NCBI GenBank assembly: GCA_964610885.1
Contig: CAZSWR010000049.1
Location: 1-26,847 of the forward strand
DNA from: CAZSWR01 sp964610885
Lineage (GTDB): Bacteria > Bacteroidota > Ignavibacteria > Kapaibacteriales > UBA2268
Direction: 5' to 3'
Length of the DNA: 26,847 nucleotides
In this document: positions 7,540 through 14,530 of the stretch, piece by piece
Position numbering within the stretch: position 1 is the first letter of the stretch
How the letters are laid out: every line of letters starts with the position of its first letter
Made by a program: the position numbers and the translations under genes
The notes under the pieces: generated by a model
Told to the model about the DNA's origin: nothing
Database searches by the model: none
What the model saw: only the letters and a program-made list of their open reading frames with translations

Positions 7540-8409
7540 ATGAAAAAATTAACATATATAATCTGCGCAGCATTCATTTTAGCATTCGCAGCTTCGTGCG
7601 ACGAAATCGATAATCCATACAAAGTGAAGAGCGGCCCCGTGGTGGATACTACCAAATCGGCAAAGAAAATCCTGATCGAAGAGTTCACCGGCTCGCAATG
7701 CCCGAACTGCCCTGCCGCGGGCGAGTTGGCAAAACAGATCGAAGAAGCATATCAGGGCAACGTCATTGTGGTCAGCGTCCACGCTGGTAGTTTAGCAGAA
7801 CCCAAACCAAGCGAAGGCTTCCCTTATGACTTCACGACGGACGTCGGCGACGAGCTTGATTCGTACTTTGGTATGCCGTACACGCCGACTGCGTTAATCA
7901 ACAGAACCAATTCATCTGCCACTTCGAAGATCTTTGGCAAAGGCACTTGGGAGCAAAAAGTAGCCGAACTGAATGGAAAGAAAGCTTCTGTCCGTATCGA
8001 TTTGAAGGCTGAATTTGCCGAAGCAAGCAACGCCCTAACCGCCAATGTGGAGTTGTACTACCCGCAGGCCGGCGCCGCTAACCAAAGCCTTATCGTTTAC
8101 GTGCTCGAGGATAGTATAATCCAGCCGCAATTGGTAAAGGACGCCGATCCGGACTTTGTGCCGAATTATTGCCATAACCACGTGCTGCGCTGCTCGATGA
8201 ACTCAGTCTGGGGCGAAAAACTTTCCGCAACGGATATTCCCATGGGCACGACCATCAAGAAATCCTATACAGTTACGAAAGGCCAATCAGGTTTCCCGAA
8301 TAGCGCCGATTGGGTGGCGAAACACCTTAAAATCGTGGCTTTCGTGATCGACAAGGACGCCACAAACGAAGTTCTACAGGTCGAAGAGACGGCAGTCGTT
8401 CTGAAATAA
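7540..8409 (+). CDS. Omp28-like lipoprotein with thioredoxin-like CxxC domain
   Basis: A 289-residue predicted lipoprotein: the signal peptide ends in lipobox AASC with Cys20 as the lipid site. After a linker comes a thioredoxin-like region with EEFTGSQCPNCP (Cys54-x-x-Cys57), a VVSVHAGS strand and a PYTPTALI stretch that fits the cis-Pro loop. The C-terminal half (about 150-289) looks beta-rich. This matches the Omp28 family first described in Porphyromonas; the exact role is not established. ATG 7540 is chosen because a strong GGAGG precedes it; the in-frame start at 7513 would interrupt the signal peptide. It forms a probable operon with the upstream barrel gene and is followed by a strong terminator. 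Confidence 0.88.
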   Translation: MKKLTYIICAAFILAFAASCDEIDNPYKVKSGPVVDTTKSAKKILIEEFTGSQCPNCPAAGELAKQIEEAYQGNVIVVSVHAGSLAEPKPSEGFPYDFTTDVGDELDSYFGMPYTPTALINRTNSSATSKIFGKGTWEQKVAELNGKKASVRIDLKAEFAEASNALTANVELYYPQAGAANQSLIVYVLEDSIIQPQLVKDADPDFVPNYCHNHVLRCSMNSVWGEKLSATDIPMGTTIKKSYTVTKGQSGFPNSADWVAKHLKIVAFVIDKDATNEVLQVEETAVVLK

Positions 8410-8436
8410 ACGAACAAACCCAATCCCAGAAAATTC

Positions 8437-8484
8437 AAAACCTCCCGAAGAATTGCGATGCTTCGGGAGGTTTTTGGTTTTTTT
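8437..8484 (+). terminator. Rho-independent terminator after the Omp28-like gene
   Basis: AAACCTCCCGAAG (from 8438) pairs with CTTCGGGAGGTTT (8461-8473) across a 10-base loop and is followed by TTGGTTTTTTT. It lies 28 bp after the stop codon. Confidence 0.93.
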
Positions 8485-8656
8485 GCGGAATATGGAACTG
8501 GGTGAAACAGGGGTAGATTCCCGTCTGCGCAGGGGAATGACAAAAGCATTGAATTCTACAAAATGGATCAATATCGCTTTGTGTGGGTACCATACATACA
8601 ACAAAGAAGTTGTACTATTCTTTATATAAAGCTAATCGAGTCATGCCAATTGTATG

Positions 8657-8774
8657 ACACACCCCCTAACCCCTTCTTGTTAGAGGGGGATAAGAATCCG
8701 TCTAATTATTTATTTAGTGTAACATAAAATGTGTTTTAAAGTCCCTCTAGGAAGAGGGGATTTAGGGGTGTGTT
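8657..8774. repeat. 118-bp element with long imperfect terminal inverted repeats
   Basis: The left arm ACACACCCCCTAACCCC...TTAGAGGGGGA pairs imperfectly with the right arm TCCCTCTAGGAAGAGGGGAT...AGGGGTGTGT (8742-8774), separated by about 50 bp of AT-rich sequence. It has no coding capacity. It looks like a MITE-type or palindromic repeat; only one copy is in this window. Confidence 0.75.
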
Positions 8775-8850
8775 GAGCTAACCGAATGAAATACAAAGCA
8801 GATAACGAGTAATCGCTATTTGCATTCTTCAAGAATAGTAATAGTAGTGG

Positions 8851-9055
8851 ATTGATACCGCGTTAGCGGTTGTTGTATTGTAGTGAGTTGTTCACCCCTT
8901 GCATGTCATACCGCATAGCGGTTGTTATATAATTCTGCATGAATCAACCAAATATATATAACATTCGCTACGCGAAATCTTGTGCAAAAAATCAAAAATA
9001 ATGCTACAATACAACAACCGCTCGCGCGGTAAAATATTATATCAATTCGGTCAAA
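8851..9055. repeat. Composite intergenic repeat, copy B
   Basis: Same order of elements as copy A at 5411-5620, in the same orientation. Hairpins lie at 8857-8870, 8910-8922, 8964-8976 and 9017-9030. Stem bases are kept while loop bases vary (GTTA, ATA, CTACG, TCGC). Confidence 0.8.
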
Positions 9056-9151
9056 TGGAATTTGGTACAGTGGCAATACAAAACGTTATAGAGCCAATTA
9101 AATGGTGTTGGCTTTCTAATTGCCTTTGAAAAATAATGTGGTAGTCGCAAC

Positions 9152-10354
9152 CTATTTCCAGAATGCTTCCAATTGCTCGAAAGAGAAATAGGCATTCAGG
9201 CGCAGTTTGGTGCGAAGCATACCGAGGTTTTGCTGGGCTAATTTGTTATTCTCGATAGCGGCGGAATTTGCCGACCCGATAATGTTGCCGAAATAGAATG
9301 GAGCGGCCACGAGGCTGGTCAGCACGCCGGATCCGGTGTTGCCGTTTTTGAAAAGCTCATAGATGCCAAGCCCGAGCAGCCCATTAATCAGGAAAGCCGA
9401 GGCGCCTTCCTTGTATTGGCCTGTGTAGGCATAGCCCGCGCCGGGAAGAATCGCGCTCAGGACTCCGGCCACGAACGGCGAACGGGATTTCTCGCCGACC
9501 TTCGCATTCATAAACGTGATAATCGAATCGCAGGCGCCCGAGCCGAGGAAGTTTCTGGACTTCTCGACTGCAGAAATTGCGCTGGCCAGTTCTTCATCTT
9601 TGAAATTGGCATAGCAAGCGAAGCGCCCGACCATGTCCGCGCCGAACTCGGCTTCGTGTTTGCCGCAGAGATTGCTGTTGAAGCTGTTTAGGTTCATCGC
9701 GTCGGCCACAATGAACGACAGCACGAAATAGTCGCGCTTCAGGTCTTTGTCTTGTATGGTTTCAATTTCGGACAAAGCATCGAAAGCCTTCAGATTGTTC
9801 TTTTGCAAAAACTCGTTCAGACCGATCAGCAATCCGGCCTTTTGCGACAGCAAAGAATTGCTATTTGCAAACCTGATCCGCAGCAGTTCCAAATTGGAAT
9901 ACGAGAAGTTTTTCTGATGGTAAAGATAGTACGGGAATTTGAGTGCCGAATCGGCTTCCGTTTTTTTCTGGAAAACCGGAGCGGAAGTGATACCCAAAGA
10001 CCACATTCCGCCAGAGCCGAAAATGAAATTTTTCGATGGTGCATCGTGGAAGCGCCGAGCAAAGTATGGGTAGTGCGAGGGGTCCGCATGGCCGCCTGAA
10101 CATCTCATCAGGCGGTCTGCGGCAAGGATTGTCCCGATTGGCAAGCCGTATTCCTCGATGGAAAGCTTTGCGAATTCGGAACACGAAGGTTCAAATTGGC
10201 ATTGGCTGGCAGGAGCGCGTACTGGCGACATTATCCCTTGGTAGAAACCTATGAATAGCTTCGAGCATTCGCTCGTATAATCGCCGGCACTGCTGCTCAA
10301 AGCGGCCACGCCAAAGAAAATTAATACTAAACCAAAGAAACGTAACTTAACCAT
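9152..10354 (-). CDS. Exported YidD-domain protein with C-terminal membrane region
   Basis: A 400-residue protein, against about 70-100 for ordinary YidD, the membrane-protein insertion efficiency factor. Residues 1-23 look like a signal peptide. Residues 30-95 carry the YidD pattern: FIGFYQGIMSP, QCQFEPSCSEFA (Cys52, Cys58), EEYGLPIGT and RLMRC (Cys85). The middle part (about 110-290) is helical with no recognised domain. Residues about 295-360 contain two hydrophobic glycine-rich segments with AILPGAGYAYTGQYKEGA, resembling TM2/DUF5683-type membrane modules. The start at 10354 overlaps the stop of the upstream PEGA gene (TAATG), implying translational coupling; a TTG at 10363 is less likely. 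The signal peptide would put the YidD domain outside the cytoplasm, unlike classical YidD. Confidence 0.82.
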   Translation of the reverse strand: MVKLRFFGLVLIFFGVAALSSSAGDYTSECSKLFIGFYQGIMSPVRAPASQCQFEPSCSEFAKLSIEEYGLPIGTILAADRLMRCSGGHADPSHYPYFARRFHDAPSKNFIFGSGGMWSLGITSAPVFQKKTEADSALKFPYYLYHQKNFSYSNLELLRIRFANSNSLLSQKAGLLIGLNEFLQKNNLKAFDALSEIETIQDKDLKRDYFVLSFIVADAMNLNSFNSNLCGKHEAEFGADMVGRFACYANFKDEELASAISAVEKSRNFLGSGACDSIITFMNAKVGEKSRSPFVAGVLSAILPGAGYAYTGQYKEGASAFLINGLLGLGIYELFKNGNTGSGVLTSLVAAPFYFGNIIGSANSAAIENNKLAQQNLGMLRTKLRLNAYFSFEQLEAFWK

Positions 10355-10845
10355 TACTCCCAAGCAATCGTGAGGAGAGGTGTAACGTCGCCGTTTTCAT
10401 CTTTTGTGAAGATGTAGGAATAATCGCCACTGTTGACGTCGTTCAGCGAAGCGTGGGCTTTCTGGAGTTGTGCATTGACCACATCGGGTTCGATGTCGTA
10501 TGCGCTGCCTGTTGCCAAATCGATTACAATACCAACCACACCGCCGCAGAGGAGGTTGCCCCAGAACCAACCAGTAATGGAGTTCTCGGTTGTAACTCTG
10601 TATGTATCGAATCCTGCTTTTTTAACTTCGATAACGTGTGCTTTGCCTCTTTTCAGGCTGACCGAAGTCGGTGCTTTGCCGGAATTATTGCCATCGATTG
10701 TAACATCTGCGCCCGATTCATTCGAGTTGATGGTTACTTTCTGCATTGAACCATTAAAAATTGCAGAACATGATTCGACACCAAAGGCAAGGCCAACAAC
10801 GGCAGCCGTGCATGCAATTGCTTTCGTAAATCTTCCAAACTTCAT
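10354..10845 (-). CDS. PEGA-domain envelope protein (possible lipoprotein)
   Basis: A 163-residue protein with a signal peptide ending at GVESC, a marginal lipobox, so it may be lipid-anchored. Residues about 40-95 form a PEGA-type beta-domain: the pattern VTINSNESGADVTIDGNNSG, then APTSVSLKRG and HVIEVKKAGFDTY. Next comes a hydrophobic stretch (WGNLLCGGVVGIVIDLATG) often seen in PEGA proteins of this bacterial group, then YDIEPDVV. ATG 10845 is chosen because GGGAG lies just upstream and the signal sequence begins there; an in-frame start at 10941 adds 32 non-signal residues. Its stop overlaps the start of the YidD-domain gene by one base, so the two products probably act together at the envelope. 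Confidence 0.82.
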   Translation of the reverse strand: MKFGRFTKAIACTAAVVGLAFGVESCSAIFNGSMQKVTINSNESGADVTIDGNNSGKAPTSVSLKRGKAHVIEVKKAGFDTYRVTTENSITGWFWGNLLCGGVVGIVIDLATGSAYDIEPDVVNAQLQKAHASLNDVNSGDYSYIFTKDENGDVTPLLTIAWE

Positions 10846-11409
10846 TCTAACTCCCTGATTAATTAATAAATAATAGACGCCAAGGTCTGCTTCAAAATCA
10901 TTTTTTTGTTGAATTATCAGTTGTAGTTGCTCTTTCAGCACTTTGTTAAGAATACAATATAATGAAATATAACAAATAATGAAACTGATTTTTTTGTAAT
11001 ATGACTCGTAACGCTGGTGTTATCATCCTGTAAATGATTTTTTAAATATCGCGTAGCGATTAAATTGTGGTAGAAGTATGCTTTTTTTGAATGTACAACC
11101 TCGTAGAGGTTGAATTTTCACATTTGATGATGCGTTCAGGATATAGTAGTGTTCAATCCGTGACGAGCTGCATCATTAAATACTTCGTGAGATAAGTAAC
11201 TAGCTGAATCAAAAGGAGATTCCCTCATACTCGAGGGAATGACAAAGGCTTCAGCATTTAAGTTGTAAATGGAATAATTTAATCCCTACGGGATATCAAA
11301 ATGCCAAAAGCTTTGAAACCTACCATAATTTAATCGCTACGCGATATTCTAAGAAACACTCAAGAAGATTAAGCAATCAACAACCCACAGAAAGCGTTGT
11401 AGAGTTAAA
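10846..11409. other. Spacer with four short CTACG-core hairpins
   Basis: No gene is present. Hairpins of the constant-core family lie at 11048-11060 (ATCG-CGTAG-CGAT), 11097-11111 (AACCT-CGTAG-AGGTT), 11282-11294 (ATCC-CTACG-GGAT) and 11333-11345 (ATCG-CTACG-CGAT). A GGAGATTCCCTC..GAGGGAATGAC fragment lies at 11216-11243. The promoter of the PEGA gene must lie near 10860-11000, which is AT-rich, but I could not pick a convincing site. Confidence 0.75.
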
Positions 11410-12336
11410 TCAATTCAGCTTGATTGTCTCGTGGTATGGCGGCAGCACTGCCCCGACGCAGGGCATGTAAATATGTGCTGTCGCTGCGCAATATTGCCTG
11501 TCGCGCTCGTTCAGCTTGGATGTTACCATTCGGAAAGCGTTCGCGCGGCCGGATTCCATTACCAATCCCATAAGCGTTTGCTGGGCGGTTTCGAGCATGG
11601 GTTTCGTCAGCCCCAGCCCGAAAAGGTATGCCGAGTCGATGAATCCGGCGTAATCGGTCATGATTTTCGTGAACTCGTTTTCGCAGATCATGCCGATTTC
11701 GTCCGGCGAAGTGTACGAAACCAGGTTGTAGTACAAAGGCCGGCGGTTTTGGATGACGCTGACGTCGATGAATTGGTTCTGAATGCCGAGAATCGCCACC
11801 GTCTTGTCGTGCTGCTCCGGGTAATTGTAAATAAAGGCATTGTGCGCATTCAATTGCGATATATCGAAGTTCAGCACAGGAATATTCGTCCCGTCGAAAA
11901 GCCTTTCGCAGGCGTTGACGTAGTTTTTCTGCACCATGATGGCAAGCATGCTCTGGCGCGTGTCCAATCGCGGAGCCAGCGGAACCACGCGCGAATAGAA
12001 AGCTGATGGGTCGAATTGGCTAAAAGCAGACCGAATCTCCAGATTCACGAGTTTTTCCAGTTCATCTTTGGTCATGTCTTGCTTCGCCGGAATCAATCGA
12101 ATGAGTGCGCTTTCCGCCGGAAGGCATATCGTGGCCCCTGAGACAGCTCCAGCATCCTCGATGTAAATTGCCAGTTCCTGCGCGGCGAGCACCGAACGGT
12201 CGTCGTCCGGGAACTCCGGATCGAACGGGCTTTCCGTGGAGTTAAGGTAGGCTAGCGAAAGTCCTTTGGCGGTTGGCTCGAAAGCGGCGACGTATATCCT
12301 GTCGCTGTTGAGGAAAACTGATAGTGTCCGGCTCAT
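11410..12336 (-). CDS. PilM-like actin-fold protein (degenerate ATPase)
   Basis: A 308-residue cytoplasmic protein with no signal peptide or membrane helix. The order of segments follows PilM/FtsA-type proteins: an N-terminal TLSVFLNSDRIYVAAFE strand pair, ATICLPAESALIRLIPA (compare the PilM LP-S-..-R-L-P segment), a DISQLNAHNAFIYNY helix, then KTVAILGIQNQFIDVSVIQN where a phosphate loop of the DIGxxxT type would sit. The Asp and the Thr/Ser of that loop are not evident, so nucleotide binding may be lost. The C-terminal 40 residues hold no recognised motif. It is divergent from the degenerate HD-GYP regulator with a 288-bp shared spacer. No pilus genes are in the window. A DUF3822-type assignment is also possible. 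The family assignment is tentative. Confidence 0.6.
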   Translation of the reverse strand: MSRTLSVFLNSDRIYVAAFEPTAKGLSLAYLNSTESPFDPEFPDDDRSVLAAQELAIYIEDAGAVSGATICLPAESALIRLIPAKQDMTKDELEKLVNLEIRSAFSQFDPSAFYSRVVPLAPRLDTRQSMLAIMVQKNYVNACERLFDGTNIPVLNFDISQLNAHNAFIYNYPEQHDKTVAILGIQNQFIDVSVIQNRRPLYYNLVSYTSPDEIGMICENEFTKIMTDYAGFIDSAYLFGLGLTKPMLETAQQTLMGLVMESGRANAFRMVTSKLNERDRQYCAATAHIYMPCVGAVLPPYHETIKLN

Positions 12337-12624
12337 GTTCTTGTCTTTCTTTTCTAAAATAACTCCACAAATAGCAAGCAGACCTTGCGCCTATGATAGT
12401 TTAGATTTATTAGCAAATTCCGTGCTGAAAATAAACGATGACGAATCCGATATATTTCTGTTTTTTGCTATATATTTCAAAATAAAAAAAATATATATAC
12501 GCCGAATAATACGGCAAGCGTCAGTTAGAATTAATTGACGTATTTGTCAATTTTCTAATTGTTTTTTTGGCTTGCTTTTTGTAAGTTCAAATTTAGAGTT
12601 TTTTTTACAATTTATAATTGAAAC
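12337..12624. promoter_or_regulatory. Divergent control region of PilM-like and HD-GYP-like genes
   Basis: An AT-rich spacer between divergent starts. It contains a 34-bp imperfect inverted repeat at 12525-12558 (TTAGAA-TT-AATTGAC, loop GTATTT, GTCAATT-TTCTAA). It also holds a sigma-54-like sequence TGGCTTGCTTTTTGTA at 12568-12583, with GG and G at the expected -24/-12 spacing but T instead of C in the -12 GC. The likely start site would be about 30 bases before the ATG at 12625. Both assignments come from inspection only. Confidence 0.4.
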
Positions 12625-14118
12625 ATGCAGGATTCTTCAACACCGGCCCCACCGCCAAGCCCCAAGAAAGGCGATCTACTAATCGTGGACGACGAAACGC
12701 TTTTCCTGAAAATTATGGAAAAGATTTTTCAGAAACACTACAACGTGCGGACAGGCTCCTCGGGCGAAGAAGCACTCGAAGTGCTCAAATCCGGCTTTCG
12801 GCCCGGAGTGATTATCAGCGACCAGCGAATGCCCGGCATCAGCGGTTCGGAATTCCTCGAGAAATCAATCAAATTGGTGCCGAATGCAATTAGGGTGATC
12901 CTGACGGGATACTCGAACCCCAAGGATATTATTGCCTGCATAAACGAAGCCCACGCATATATGTACCTGACGAAGCCCGCCGACGAAATGGCGCTCGTCC
13001 AGGCAGTGAAGATTTGCTTCGACCAGTACAGCTCGAAAATCGTGCAGAAGAAACTCTTTTCGCAACTTAATTCAAAAATCGACGAACTTAACGAAATCCA
13101 ATCCAAAGCCACCGCGCCCAAAGCCGCCGACCCGACCGCCATGCTCCGCACAATCCAGGCCGTCCTGTCGATTTCCGAAGACGCCGGCCGCTACTATTTC
13201 AACGACAACGTCGGCCCGATCGTGGCCGGAATCAAATTGCTCTGCCAAGAAATGAAGATTCCGCCCCAAAACCAAGAAAATATACTCACAGCATTCCATC
13301 TGCACAATATGATAATGCTGACAATGCCCGCAAAATTCTACCTCGTCGATCCGTTCGACCTGGAAACCGATAAAGAAAAACAAGAATTCGTTGATGCATA
13401 CCAGAATGAACTTATTAAAATGGAAAATATCGACGCAATCGATAAACCTATTCAATTGCTCTCGCAAATCTGGGAACACAACGACGGTTCCGGGCTGCCG
13501 CACAACCTGCTGGCCGCTCAGATAAACCGCGAGGTCCAACTCGTCGGCATTTCCATTTTCTACTTCAGCAACGTATATCGGCTTCCGTATTCCAAACTTC
13601 GCCAGCTCGTTTCCGAGGGCAGAGTGATGCAAACCAAAGACGAGACAGCCCAACGCAATAGCGAAGCGATTAAAACTCTCTACAGGCGCGCTAACTGGTT
13701 CGATTACGACATTTTCAACCTGTTCGTCGATATGGTCAAAAGGCATACATGCAAAGAGCTTAAAATGCCAACCGAACACCTCTACATCTCGTCTTACGAA
13801 AATGATGCCGCAATCCCGATCAAACTGAAAACCGACGAAGCGGACGACGCTCCTGAAGAAAATATTACATACGTTACCGCTACAATTGGCGGAGTCGAGA
13901 AACAATGCCGCGAGGGCAGCGTGCACGTGGACAATTTGCAGGAAGGCATGCAACTCATTCATAGCATCGTTACCAAAAAGGGGATGCTCGTTATGAAAGC
14001 GCTAACCGACGTGGACCAGCAAGTGATCCTAAAACTTCGCACGCTCGCAAATAGCGGAAATATCGAAAACCGCGTTACGGTCTATGTCCCTGTGCCGCCG
14101 CCGGAGGATCCGGAATAA
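12625..14118 (+). CDS. Response regulator with degenerate HD-GYP output domain
   Basis: A 497-residue cytoplasmic protein. Residues 16-135 form a receiver domain (Asp22/Asp23, phospho-acceptor Asp66 in IISDQRMPG, Thr in VILTGYS, Lys in YLTKP). Residues about 170-400 follow the RpfG-type HD-GYP fold: WEHNDGSGLP at 283-292 keeps most of the H-x-x-DGSGYP signature. However, where active enzymes have HDIGK this protein has HNMIM (227-231), so the metal-binding His-Asp pair is incomplete and cyclic-di-GMP hydrolysis is doubtful. Residues about 430-495 (NLQEGMQLIHSIVTKKGMLV to NRVTVYVP) resemble the small C-terminal domain found in related HD-type regulators. It probably acts as a phosphorylation-controlled binding protein rather than an enzyme. 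No Shine-Dalgarno sequence precedes the ATG. Confidence 0.85.
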   Translation: MQDSSTPAPPPSPKKGDLLIVDDETLFLKIMEKIFQKHYNVRTGSSGEEALEVLKSGFRPGVIISDQRMPGISGSEFLEKSIKLVPNAIRVILTGYSNPKDIIACINEAHAYMYLTKPADEMALVQAVKICFDQYSSKIVQKKLFSQLNSKIDELNEIQSKATAPKAADPTAMLRTIQAVLSISEDAGRYYFNDNVGPIVAGIKLLCQEMKIPPQNQENILTAFHLHNMIMLTMPAKFYLVDPFDLETDKEKQEFVDAYQNELIKMENIDAIDKPIQLLSQIWEHNDGSGLPHNLLAAQINREVQLVGISIFYFSNVYRLPYSKLRQLVSEGRVMQTKDETAQRNSEAIKTLYRRANWFDYDIFNLFVDMVKRHTCKELKMPTEHLYISSYENDAAIPIKLKTDEADDAPEENITYVTATIGGVEKQCREGSVHVDNLQEGMQLIHSIVTKKGMLVMKALTDVDQQVILKLRTLANSGNIENRVTVYVPVPPPEDPE

Positions 14119-14138
14119 ACCGATTCCCTAATCGCGCG

Positions 14139-14489
14139 CTAAACCAAGCTCTCCCGCACGGACTTCCGAAGCGAATCGAAGACGAGAGAATATGAATGCT
14201 TTACTAATTCAAAAACTAAACTTTTGGGCAGCTCTCCCGCCAGGCCGAGCGTGTTCCAATGCTTCTTGTTCAGGTGCCAGCCGGGACGGATTTCGTCGTA
14301 TTGCTCGCGCAAATCGATGGCTCGCTCCGGGTCGCATTTCAGGCTGATGCTCAGCGGAACCGCTTCGGTATCGGTCAGGGCGAAGATCTTCCCACCGACA
14401 CGGAAAACCAATGTGGTCTCGCCAAATGGGAAATCCTCCGTCGCATGTGGTAGCGAAAGGCAAAAATCGCGAATAATATCCAAATCCAT
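14139..14489 (-). CDS. MmcQ/YjbR family protein
   Basis: A 116-residue small basic-acidic protein of the MmcQ/YjbR (CyaY-like fold) family: it begins MDLDIIRDFCLSLPHATEDFP, then GGKIFALTD, SLKCDPERAIDLREQ and PGWHLNKKHWNTL, all in the order seen in that family, at normal length. The biochemical role of the family is not settled; a DNA-binding function has been suggested. The ATG at 14489 is supported by AGGAG six to seven bases upstream. It lies 41 bp behind the sigma-54 regulator gene on the same strand and is probably the last gene of that operon. It is convergent with the HD-GYP-like gene, with only 20 bp between the stops and no hairpin there. Confidence 0.85.
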   Translation of the reverse strand: MDLDIIRDFCLSLPHATEDFPFGETTLVFRVGGKIFALTDTEAVPLSISLKCDPERAIDLREQYDEIRPGWHLNKKHWNTLGLAGELPKSLVFELVKHSYSLVFDSLRKSVRESLV

Positions 14490-14530
14490 TCTGTTTCTCC
14501 TATGTGCCTTTTGAAAAAGGTTGTGGCTGC

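Larger units (their letters stand above)
8485..9151. other. Repeat-rich convergent spacer
   Basis: This stretch between convergent genes holds no credible gene. It contains a fragment of the GATTCCCGTCTGCGC...GGGAATGAC type (8515-8541), a terminally inverted element (8657-8774) and a second copy of the composite hairpin block (about 8851-9055). No terminator for the minus-strand gene ending at 9152 could be identified. Confidence 0.75.

Noticed and set aside
12337..12624. Bacteroidota-type TTTG/TAnnTTTG promoter for the HD-GYP-like gene
   Set aside because: TTTG and TA-like words are present in the AT-rich spacer, but none has both the full -7 element and the 19-21 base spacing.
13072..13962. 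Minus-strand 296-codon open frame opposite the HD-GYP-like regulator
   Set aside because: It is antisense to a well-supported regulator; the peptide is Phe/Val/His-rich with no recognisable domain.
14119..14138. Terminator between the convergent HD-GYP-like and MmcQ/YjbR genes
   Set aside because: Only 20 bp separate the stops and I see no stem-loop with a T-run there.
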